Of a stretch of DNA of 64,000 nt, positions 18,838-26,406 are shown in pieces. This DNA is from Sipunculus nudus (taxonomy: Eukaryota; Annelida; Sipuncula; Golfingiida; Sipunculidae): positions 62,001 to 126,000 of the forward strand of contig JAPPUL010000095.1 of NCBI GenBank assembly GCA_026874595.1, written 5' to 3'. Numbering within the stretch: position 1 is the stretch's first letter; every line of letters starts with the position of its first letter. The position numbers and the translations under genes are program-made. The notes under the pieces were generated by a model. It was not told the origin of the DNA and searched no databases. It worked only from the letters and a program-made list of their open reading frames with translations.

Positions 18838-18910
18838 TCCTGCCCTCATCCTGCCCCCATCCTGCCCTCATCCTGCCCCCATCCTGCCCTCATCCTGCCC
18901 CCATCCTGCC
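18838..18910. repeat. 11-bp (22-bp higher-order) minisatellite in the thiC leader
   Basis: Between zapA and thiC (18711-19134) there is no gene. The notable content is 6.6 head-to-tail copies of TCCTGCCC(T/C)CA, with T and C alternating strictly so that the true unit is 22 bp, about 3.3 copies. It is strikingly GC-rich for this DNA. On the thiC sense strand it reads as runs of three to five G separated by CAGGAT, so the mRNA leader or the DNA could form a G-quadruplex. The remainder (18911-19134) is AT-rich with TCAC-type simple sequence and no recognised element. Confidence 0.9.
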
Positions 18911-19134
18911 TTTTGTTGCACCTTTTTATGTTTCTTTTTCTTTTTAAATACTCACATTCATTCCTTCACTCACACTCACTCAAAAACTACTTGCAACATA
19001 AGATAATAAATCTAATCTCTATTCCCTCATGCTTATAGCATAAATAGTAGTATTTAATTACCATTTTTACAACTAGTTCATCTAGATGTGATGTTTAATA
19101 ATATACTTAGAATTCATTACTTAGTCTATAACTT

Positions 19135-19425
19135 CTAAGGTATGTCGGGGATACTATTATCCATGAATTCTATTATACTTTGAAGCCGCTTTTCTATTAA
19201 ATCTATCTCTGCTTTTGTCTTGAACAACTCATCTGCTAGATTTAACGATGTTAGTATTGCTATCTTCTCTTTGGAGTAGCTTGGAAATCTCTTTAATAAA
19301 TCTTCCATCTTATCGTCTATCAAATCCGCTATCTTTGTTACTCGCTCCTTATCATCGTATTTAGATACTAACTTATAATCTTCCCCAAATATCTTAACCT
19401 CTACATACTGTGGGACCTTTAACAT
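19135..19425 (-). CDS. zapA: Cell division protein ZapA
   Basis: About 96 residues. Beta-rich head VEVKIFGEDYKLVSKYDD, then a helical region with the conserved ILTSLNLADELFK and a C-terminal coiled coil. ZapA tetramers crosslink FtsZ filaments at the division ring. The frame can be opened from TTG 19446, but AAAGGAG then lies inside the extra codons, 11 bases before ATG 19425, so the internal ATG is preferred. The order pheT, coiled-coil protein, zapA matches the pheT-zapA neighbourhood known from Firmicutes and other phyla. Confidence 0.9.
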   Translation of the reverse strand: MLKVPQYVEVKIFGEDYKLVSKYDDKERVTKIADLIDDKMEDLLKRFPSYSKEKIAILTSLNLADELFKTKAEIDLIEKRLQSIIEFMDNSIPDIP

Positions 19426-19507
19426 TTTCTTTTGCTCTCCTTTCAATATAACAAGCCCTTTCCAATTTATTAATGATTTATATTCTTTCTTAATATATTC
19501 AATATAT

Positions 19508-19963
19508 TTATTCAGGTAGAAAGTTTATTGTGATGTTTGATGCTGTTGCAGCATCTTCTACTTCTTTCCCTCCTTTTATATCCTCACCTGTTTTCTCTGC
19601 CTTGTTATCAAACGAACTGTTAACACCTAAATCTTCTCTTTTTCCTTCTCTTTTCTCTCCCCCTTTCCCTTTATCTTTACCTTCTTCTTGTTCTTCATCT
19701 TTTAAGCCAGAATCCCCTTCTTTAGAAAGCTGATACACCAGATTCTCTACCTTCGATATAACGTTCTGCCTTATTAAATCAAACCCTTGCCTATCTTCTA
19801 ATAAATTATCTATCTTCTTTGCTAAATTCTCTACCGTCTCCTTCTCCTTCGAAAGCTCTGCCTTCAATGCATTATTCTCTTCCATAAGCTGGGTATATCT
19901 TAATATCATATATTGCAATTTGTCTTCAAGCTGCGTAAGCTTTTTTGATATTTCTTCTCTCAT
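19508..19963 (-). CDS. Coiled-coil protein between pheT and zapA, ZapB-like in outline
   Basis: 151 residues, no homologue recognised with certainty. Residues 1-75 form a strong heptad-rich coiled coil (EISKKLTQLEDKLQYMILRY...). It is followed by a charged, Gly/Lys/Glu-rich disordered tail and ends in ITINFLPE. Position 24 bases after pheT and just before zapA, plus a short N-terminal coiled coil, resembles ZapB/DUF904 division proteins that bind ZapA. The long disordered tail is not part of that family. No signal peptide or membrane segment. A division role is inferred from context. Confidence 0.6.
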   Translation of the reverse strand: MREEISKKLTQLEDKLQYMILRYTQLMEENNALKAELSKEKETVENLAKKIDNLLEDRQGFDLIRQNVISKVENLVYQLSKEGDSGLKDEEQEEGKDKGKGGEKREGKREDLGVNSSFDNKAEKTGEDIKGGKEVEDAATASNITINFLPE

Positions 19964-19987
19964 ATCCTAAAGCATCCTCTTGCATTA

Positions 19988-22462
19988 TCACATTTCTCGC
20001 ATCTGTCCACCATATTTTTCTCCTAACACTTTTATTATATTATCATATGCATCGTTAACCGTTTCATCTAACAATGTTTTCTCTGTCGATTGAAAGTTTA
20101 GCCCAAATGATAGGCTCTTCTTTCCTTCTGGTATTTGCTCTCCTTCGTATATATCTACTAACTCTACTTCTTTTAACAAATTTGAACTGCTTTTTATACT
20201 CTCTATTAAATCATTACTTGCTATAAAATCATCTACCAATATTGCAAGATCTCTTGGCACACTCGGAAATCGGCTTATCTGTTCATACTCTCTTCCTGCG
20301 CTATATAACTTTAGTCTCTCTATATCTACCTCACTATATATTATTGGGCTTAATAGCTTTAACCTCTTCACTAAACTTGGATGTAGCTCTCCTATATACC
20401 CTAACTCTTCTCCTTTGTATAATATCTTTGCACTTCTATAGGGATGCATATATTCTAACTCGCCTTCTCCTCTCTTATAATCAAATTCAAGACCCAAATG
20501 CTTCTTGATAAATCCTTCCAATACCCCCTTAAGATCATAAAAATCATACTTCCTCTCAGCTGCGTATACATTACGACTAACTGCAAGCCCATAGCATATT
20601 ATCCCAAGACTCTTGCTCTCTATATACTCTTCCTCAACACTATTACCTGAAGATGATAACGACCCTCTCTTAAATACATGGCCAAGCTCATATAACATCA
20701 AGCTGCTTGCTTTATTCTTTACATTGTAAAGTACTGTATTTAATAGATTAGGAAATAACTTGTCCCTTAAATATTCACTATCTTTTGTTAATGGATTATT
20801 TACCCTAACTACATTTTCTAGCTCATAACCTAGCTTATTTAATATCCCTCTATCTAAAAATGTGTAGTTTATGACCTCTGTTAAACCACCTCCTTCAAGT
20901 ATATCCTTAACTCGCTTGTCTTCTTCATATACTACACTGTCTTTAAGCCCCATAACTTTTATCGATGGGATACTCTCCCCTATCTTATCATACGAATAAA
21001 TGCGTGCAACCTCCTCAACAATGTCTATACCTCTACTTACGTCTTCTCTATAACTTGGAACCTTACATCTTATAAAAGCATTCTCACCCAATTCTAAGCT
21101 AACCATAAATCCTATCTGCTCTAGGCATCTTACAATCTCTTCTCCTTCCAAAACGCTTCCAAGACGCTTATTTATATATGACAGTTTAACCTCTATTTCC
21201 TTCGCCTCGTAAACTTCCGGATACTCATCTACTAGCGAGGATACTAATACTTTATCACGTCCGCAACTCTCAACTATAAGTGTTACACTCCTATCTAGTG
21301 CCAATACCACACCCTCTATATCTACTCCTCTTTCAAACCGATAAGACGATTCCGTTTGAATTGACAAGTCCTTTGAACTACGTCTTACCGCTCCTTTGTC
21401 AAAATAGGCACTCTCAAGTAATATTGATCTCGTTTTCTCACTTACTCCGCTTTCAAGCCCTCCCATAACTCCTGCAAGCGCTATACTCTTTTCATAATCC
21501 GATATAACAAGATGTCCTTCCTTAAGTTCTTTCTCCTCTCCATCAAGACCTACAAACTTCTCAACTCCCTTTACAACTCCCACTTTGATCCGTTCCTTGT
21601 TACTAAGCTTATCTAAATCAAATGCATGCAACGGTTGTCCATACTCAAGCATTACATAGTTAGTTATGTCTACTATGTTATTTATTGGACGCATCCCAAG
21701 CTTTATTAAGCTCTCCTTAAGCCATTGCGGACTCTCCTTTACCTCCACATTATGTAATATACGTGATGTGTAGCGCTTACAAAGACTTGTTGCCTCTATC
21801 TCTACTTGTGCACACTTAACGCTACTATCTACCTCTATATCAATCCTTGGATACTTTACATTTACATTCTCCGGCATATTAAACGCATTCAACTCTCGTG
21901 CTATCCCTATCAATGACAAGCAGTCCCCTCGATTTGACGTTGGTGTAACATCAAATAGTACATCTTCTAGCTCTTTAACATAATCTTGCACGCTACTACC
22001 CACTTCACAGCTTGACTCTAATATCCATATCCCATCCTCAAGCTCCGCAAGCCCAAGCTCTTCTCGAGAGCAAAGCATTCCCTCCGAAACTAAACCTCTT
22101 ATCTTGCTCTTTTTAATCTTAAGTCCTCCTACTAGCTTTGTCCCTACTCTTGCAAGGCATACCTTATCTCCTACTCTCATGTTACTCGCACCACATACTA
22201 TATTATATTCTATATTCCCATCCGTTACCTTGCAATACGATAACTTATCTGCATTCGGATGCCTTTCTATACTAATAATCTCAACTACAACTATTCCTCC
22301 TCTTTCTGCTTCCTCTTCTGTGCATCCCTTCCCCAATCCCCATGTCATATATTCTTGTATCCCATCTACCTCTATCCCTCGCATTGTAAGACGTTCCCCA
22401 AGTTCTTCAGTTCCATATCCTATGTCTATATATTCTTTTAACAGCTTGTACGATAGTTGCAT
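19988..22462 (-). CDS. pheT: Phenylalanine-tRNA ligase beta subunit
   Basis: 824 residues, full length. Domains in order: N-terminal MQLSYKLLKEYID, EMAP-type tRNA-binding domain (VEIISIERHPNADKLSYCKV), B3/B4 editing region (DVTPTSNRGDCLS, PLHAFDLDKL), B5, the catalytic-like core (LRDKLFPNLLNTV), and the C-terminal anticodon-binding fold (RFPSVPRDLAILVDD). It works as an alpha2-beta2 enzyme charging tRNA-Phe; pheS is not immediately upstream and must be elsewhere, which is less common. A small membrane protein gene precedes it by 6 bases, and zapA is downstream on the same strand. Confidence 0.97.
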   Translation of the reverse strand: MQLSYKLLKEYIDIGYGTEELGERLTMRGIEVDGIQEYMTWGLGKGCTEEEAERGGIVVVEIISIERHPNADKLSYCKVTDGNIEYNIVCGASNMRVGDKVCLARVGTKLVGGLKIKKSKIRGLVSEGMLCSREELGLAELEDGIWILESSCEVGSSVQDYVKELEDVLFDVTPTSNRGDCLSLIGIARELNAFNMPENVNVKYPRIDIEVDSSVKCAQVEIEATSLCKRYTSRILHNVEVKESPQWLKESLIKLGMRPINNIVDITNYVMLEYGQPLHAFDLDKLSNKERIKVGVVKGVEKFVGLDGEEKELKEGHLVISDYEKSIALAGVMGGLESGVSEKTRSILLESAYFDKGAVRRSSKDLSIQTESSYRFERGVDIEGVVLALDRSVTLIVESCGRDKVLVSSLVDEYPEVYEAKEIEVKLSYINKRLGSVLEGEEIVRCLEQIGFMVSLELGENAFIRCKVPSYREDVSRGIDIVEEVARIYSYDKIGESIPSIKVMGLKDSVVYEEDKRVKDILEGGGLTEVINYTFLDRGILNKLGYELENVVRVNNPLTKDSEYLRDKLFPNLLNTVLYNVKNKASSLMLYELGHVFKRGSLSSSGNSVEEEYIESKSLGIICYGLAVSRNVYAAERKYDFYDLKGVLEGFIKKHLGLEFDYKRGEGELEYMHPYRSAKILYKGEELGYIGELHPSLVKRLKLLSPIIYSEVDIERLKLYSAGREYEQISRFPSVPRDLAILVDDFIASNDLIESIKSSSNLLKEVELVDIYEGEQIPEGKKSLSFGLNFQSTEKTLLDETVNDAYDNIIKVLGEKYGGQMREM

Positions 22463-22468
22463 CTTCCC

Positions 22469-22771
22469 TTATGTATCTCCTCTTGTTTTACCCTCGGATA
22501 GCAAATCTAAACCTTCTTTTTTCATTTCTTTATTTTCTTTTTTCATTTCTTTATTTTCTTTCTTCAAGCCACGCATATTCTTTCTATATCGCCTGTTTTG
22601 TCTTACAAGTATTGGAATCATTAACAACATGCCAACTACTATTGAAATCAAGCTAAGCACTATTGGTGAAACCACTTTATCTAATAATACAAACTGACCA
22701 TTTGCTTCTGTGAAAAGAGATAAGCCTGCCAGTAATAGTAATAATATTACTATTTCTATTAACAATAACAT
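22469..22771 (-). CDS. Small two-helix membrane protein with charged heptad tail, unknown
   Basis: 100 residues. Two hydrophobic segments (about 1-20 and 34-55) are followed by a basic region RQNRRYRKNMRG and a repeat (KKENKEM)2KKE that is likely helical and cytoplasmic. I recognise no family. The gene ends 6 bases before pheT and is probably co-transcribed with it. The tail is encoded by two perfect 21-bp tandem copies (22514-22534 and 22535-22555). Confidence 0.6.
   Translation of the reverse strand: MLLLIEIVILLLLLAGLSLFTEANGQFVLLDKVVSPIVLSLISIVVGMLLMIPILVRQNRRYRKNMRGLKKENKEMKKENKEMKKEGLDLLSEGKTRGDT
22514..22555. repeat. 21-bp tandem duplication, two perfect copies
   Basis: The two copies abut and encode the heptad KKENKEM twice on the minus strand. 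Part of a third copy follows before the sequence diverges. A 21-bp unit preserves both reading frame and heptad phase. Confidence 0.85.
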
Positions 22772-23261
22772 CTAATTTTTACTCTCCATACTATTTTCTA
22801 TAATTTCTATTTACATAACAATAGAATCATAACATATATATACAATTATCTTTACTATTCTAATGTAATATTCATAGCCTTCCAAGCATTTTTACCATAT
22901 ACACGTCCTTTTAATTGATTATCTACTATACAAAAAGTAAATTATTCTTTTCATTTTTTCCAAATTTTTATCTATTTTATTTTAAGCTATTTTTAGCTTT
23001 TTACATTCTTTCCTTTTACATCCTTTTAAACTCTTTATTCATAGAATAATCAAAATATTAGTCTTGCCTCTTGGCATTTTATTTCTTAAATTATTTTGTA
23101 GTGTGCAGAGTATTTAATTGTTACAAACAATTTAATGTTTGATCTTTTCAATTCCTGCTGTATACTTAATTAGAGCTACTACCTTGTTGAACTTTATGTA
23201 CATACTAGTAGCTTTTATAATATAATACTTATTATTTAGTTATTAAGGATGGTGTTTACTT
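22772..23261. other. 490-bp intergenic region with two dyads before nfu
   Basis: No gene or RNA recognised. A perfect 7-bp inverted repeat AATTGTT-ACA-AACAATT lies at 23116-23132. A second, AGCTACTA (23174-23181) pairing with TAGTAGCT (23206-23213) and followed by TTTTATAAT, lies about 50 bases before the nfu start and could be an attenuator or a promoter-proximal operator. The rest is T-rich simple sequence. Confidence 0.45.
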
Positions 23262-23492
23262 ATGGAAAGTACTTTAGATGAACGAGTTTTAGAAGCTCTT
23301 GATGAAATAAGACCTAATCTACAGGCTGATGGCGGTGATGTTCAATATTTAGGCGTTGAGGACAACAAAGCTAAATTACGTCTTGTCGGTGCTTGCGGGA
23401 CTTGCCCAAGCTCTGTTTTTACTCTCAAAATGGGAATTGAAGCTCATTTGAAAAGACAAATTCCTGAGCTTGATGGAATTATTTCCATCTAA
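23262..23492 (+). CDS. NifU C-terminal-domain Fe-S scaffold (Nfu-type)
   Basis: 76 residues, a stand-alone NifU C-terminal domain. The family core RPNLQADGGDVQYLGV is followed by GACGTCPSS with Cys45 and Cys48, which bridge a 4Fe-4S cluster between two subunits. It delivers clusters to target enzymes; clients in this window include BioB, ThiC, MiaB and HemW. AAGGATGG lies about 12 bases upstream of the ATG. It is monocistronic here and converges on the exported-protein gene downstream. Confidence 0.92.
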   Translation: MESTLDERVLEALDEIRPNLQADGGDVQYLGVEDNKAKLRLVGACGTCPSSVFTLKMGIEAHLKRQIPELDGIISI

Positions 23493-23505
23493 TCTAATTA
23501 TACTC

Positions 23506-23549
23506 ATAGCTATACTCTGATGGATAGCTTATACTTATAGCTTATACTC
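23506..23549 (+). repeat. Three near-identical ATAGCT(T)ATACT units
   Basis: Copies at 23506-23517, 23524-23536 and 23537-23549; the last two abut. They sit in the 93-base gap between the convergent nfu and the 744-residue gene. No terminator-like stem with a T-tract was found there. Confidence 0.7.
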
Positions 23550-23585
23550 AGCTGTGGTGACGTGTGATTTTGTCCTATACGTTCC

Positions 23586-25820
23586 TTACTCTGTTTTACT
23601 AGAAACTAAAATAGAAGGTTTATTCGAAAAGGCCAATACTCCCCTTATGAACCATATTCTTCCATATTTAAGCAACCCCTTGGAATTATACAAATAAACC
23701 TTTTTATTTATATCTTCTATTCTACTTATTATGTCTTCTGATATCGCTTTGTTGTTATCAATATTAAATATTATAACATTATTCTCGGATAAAGAAAAAT
23801 TCAATATACGTCCCTCTCGCTCACTTTTTCCTTCATAAGAAACCTTGTATGGAGTTACTGGTATTATCCTGCTTGCTATTATTACTTCCTTTTTAGTCTT
23901 TACTAAATTTAATAGATTATTTAATGAACTGCTGTTTACGTTATTTAATTCAAGCGGATAATTATACCCATCACTTTTTAATATAAACCCCACCCTGTTT
24001 AACCTGGCATCAATACTCTCCTGCACTTTATCTTGTAAATATATACGATTTATTACTTTTGATAACTTTAAATATAATGTTGAGCTCTCAAGTATACCAT
24101 AACCTTGTGAAGCTAGTATTGACTCTACCGCTTCAAATCCATTAACATCCTTACTTATAAGTTCATTATATGTCCTACCTTGCTCTTTAAATATCTTGTA
24201 CAACTTACGGAACTTATATACAAAATTATCATACTGCTTACCTCCTTCTCTGTATGCCAAGATATTATATTCAGGATTTATATAATAACCACCAAGCATT
24301 TGAGCAAGCCTTACAAGTAAATCCTGGGTATTTTCTTGTGCATCAGATACTCCAACAACAAACAGTTTTATACTTTTATTGGCTGCAATTCTCATAATAC
24401 TAGAATAATCACGATTATTAACATTTTCTAATATATCCTTACGTTTAGCGCTAATTAGCTCATCAAAAAACACTTTGAGTTTATATTTAATATATTTTAT
24501 ATCCTGTTGTATTCCTAAAAAGCCCCAAGAAGATTTTGTTTTTATAGAGTGTATCAAACTCCCAGTTGCAAGGTCACGAACCCCTACATTAAAACGATAC
24601 GATAAATCTCTATCTTGTATCAAAAGGCTATCCACAAGATACTTTACATTAATATTAGACAGGTTGCGCATAGAATAATGCCTTGAATTAAGCACATCCG
24701 CAATAGATCGCTTAAACATGTCGGCTATAATCTTTAATTGCTTCTCATCAACAGGAGTATTACTACGCAATGCATATTTCAAGGGACTAACAATGTTATC
24801 AGTAACCTTTTTAAGCCTTGTTTTCATTTTGAATGGGTCATCAGTAAAAATAAATATAAGTTTAGAATCATTACTTGAAACAGACCAACCTTTATAGTTA
24901 ATACCCTTGTCTAGTATTGAGATAAAATCTTTTTTACTTTCAAGTTGTGTTAGAGCTGATCTTTCAATATATTCGATATTCTCTTGAGCTTTAACAACAT
25001 CAGAGGTAAATGGGAACAAATGGTCATTAGAAACGACAGCAATTTCTATATTAAGTCCCTTGTGCTTAGAATAAATAGCTGAAACAAGGTCCCTTAGGTG
25101 TACTCTAAGCTGTCTCAAGTTAGATTTGATTCTAGCAGAGCTTTCAAGAATAAACATTATCTGGAAACGGTTAACCTCTTGGAAGTTAATGCCAGTAATA
25201 TTATGTTTTTTTCTCTTATCAATGTCAATTATGTCAACAATCTGTTTGCCCATAGGATTAATAAGAGAAACCATACTAGAGACCTTGGTATAAATATCTT
25301 TAGATATAAAAGAGTACTCAAGCGTTGAAATAGAATGCTTATCAGAAATCAAGACAGTATTATCTATAGCACGGTTCACATTAAAAGAGATATAGTATTT
25401 ATCATTAACAACATAAAATTGAGAAACGATAATATAATCAAGCTCATTTAAAGCTTTAAAGTAAGTAGTAATATTGTTAATCTTTAGTTTTTTCTTTTTG
25501 ATAGTAGACAAGACCTCTTTAGCCGTTTTGAAATTAGACACACCAAACCCTGAGAAGACAAGATAAGTCTGTATAATTTCAGTTAACTTCTTAGTAATAA
25601 TATTTTGTTGTTGTCTGCTAAAGTATTTTGGCTTAGTCTCCAAATACTGCACAGGAAGAACTAACAAATTAGTAGCTTTAGGGTTGTAGTTAAGATTAGA
25701 GTTAGGATTAGAGTTAGGATATAATTGAATAGGGTTTAGAAAGAGGAAGCAAAAAAGAAGGAATAAAAAAGCATTAGAAATACGGTAATAACTTCTGTTA
25801 GTTAATTTATACATAAACAT
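23586..25820 (-). CDS. Exported protein of unknown function, possible degenerate VWA-like domain
   Basis: 744 residues. An N-terminal signal segment (FLFLLFCFLFLNPIQLYP) is followed by an Asn/Pro/Ser linker and LLVLPVQYLETK. A block from about residue 215 reads FQIMFILESSARIKSN, then EIAVVSNDHLFPF and KLIFIFTDD. This has the strand pattern of a von Willebrand A domain, but with Glu-Ser-Ser in place of the DxSxS metal site, so I call it VWA-like with reserve. The second half has no motif I know. GAGG seven bases before the ATG supports the start. It is divergent from the giant TPR-like gene across a 586-base region, so the two may be functionally linked. Confidence 0.5.
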   Translation of the reverse strand: MFMYKLTNRSYYRISNAFLFLLFCFLFLNPIQLYPNSNPNSNLNYNPKATNLLVLPVQYLETKPKYFSRQQQNIITKKLTEIIQTYLVFSGFGVSNFKTAKEVLSTIKKKKLKINNITTYFKALNELDYIIVSQFYVVNDKYYISFNVNRAIDNTVLISDKHSISTLEYSFISKDIYTKVSSMVSLINPMGKQIVDIIDIDKRKKHNITGINFQEVNRFQIMFILESSARIKSNLRQLRVHLRDLVSAIYSKHKGLNIEIAVVSNDHLFPFTSDVVKAQENIEYIERSALTQLESKKDFISILDKGINYKGWSVSSNDSKLIFIFTDDPFKMKTRLKKVTDNIVSPLKYALRSNTPVDEKQLKIIADMFKRSIADVLNSRHYSMRNLSNINVKYLVDSLLIQDRDLSYRFNVGVRDLATGSLIHSIKTKSSWGFLGIQQDIKYIKYKLKVFFDELISAKRKDILENVNNRDYSSIMRIAANKSIKLFVVGVSDAQENTQDLLVRLAQMLGGYYINPEYNILAYREGGKQYDNFVYKFRKLYKIFKEQGRTYNELISKDVNGFEAVESILASQGYGILESSTLYLKLSKVINRIYLQDKVQESIDARLNRVGFILKSDGYNYPLELNNVNSSSLNNLLNLVKTKKEVIIASRIIPVTPYKVSYEGKSEREGRILNFSLSENNVIIFNIDNNKAISEDIISRIEDINKKVYLYNSKGLLKYGRIWFIRGVLAFSNKPSILVSSKTE

Positions 25821-26406
25821 CTAAAATCCTCAAGCCCAATAGTTAAAAACACCAAACTAAATATAGTGCACTACATAATATATACACATAAAAGTCCCAC
25901 TCTATACACAAAAATATAATATAAAGTGTTAAAAAGAGCTACTAAACCAAATCGGAAGCTAAGGAGGTAAAAATTTAAGATAAAATTAAGATAAAAGGAA
26001 AAACAGCATAAAAAAAGTTGTAATAAAGGCCACAAAAAGCTAAGAACGTAGGAATAAAGAAAGTAACGAATAGAGCAAACGAAGGGAATAAATTAAAAGA
26101 TAAGGTTTTGTAATATTTGTAATAATACAAAACAATGCAGGAAAAGATTTAAGTAATAAAAATGGTTATATTTAGGAATAGATGGAGTTAAATATTTCAC
26201 TTTTTTTTTTAATTATGCCGAGTAAGTATAATGGATAAAAGTATCCTAATAGATACCATAAAAAGATAATAACTAAGTATAAACAAAAGATAGTATTAAA
26301 TTATAATAAAGTCGTAAAAAGAGAATAAGATATGAGATAAAAAGGAATGCGGAGTATTTAAATTAGTAAGCAAAAGTTTAGAGGCTATCCTTTTGGAGAA
26401 TAAAGT
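25821..26406. other. 586-bp divergent intergenic region, purine-rich on the plus strand
   Basis: No gene recognised. A strong Shine-Dalgarno-like AAGGAGGT (25961-25968) has no start codon or open frame behind it. An 11-bp tandem TTAAGATAAAA pair follows (25975-25985, 25986-25996). A 7-bp stem TTTTGTA/TACAAAA lies at 26106-26132, and a T-run near 26203. The real ribosome site for the next gene is GGAG about nine bases before ATG 26407. Confidence 0.4.

Noticed and set aside
18838-18910. CRISPR array
   Set aside because: Units are 11/22 bp, directly abutting, with no unique spacers and no cas genes; the same holds for the 15-bp array at 27511.
18711-19134. Possible TPP riboswitch before thiC, or 6S RNA after zapA
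   Set aside because: I looked for the TPP core (CTGAGA with ACCTGATC and GGATAATACC blocks) and for 6S-like features and could not support either by eye. A covariance search would decide.
22104-22697. 197-residue ORF opposite pheT and the small membrane protein
   Set aside because: Composition is Ser/Pro/Phe-rich as expected of the complement of purine-rich coding DNA; pheT is certain on the other strand.
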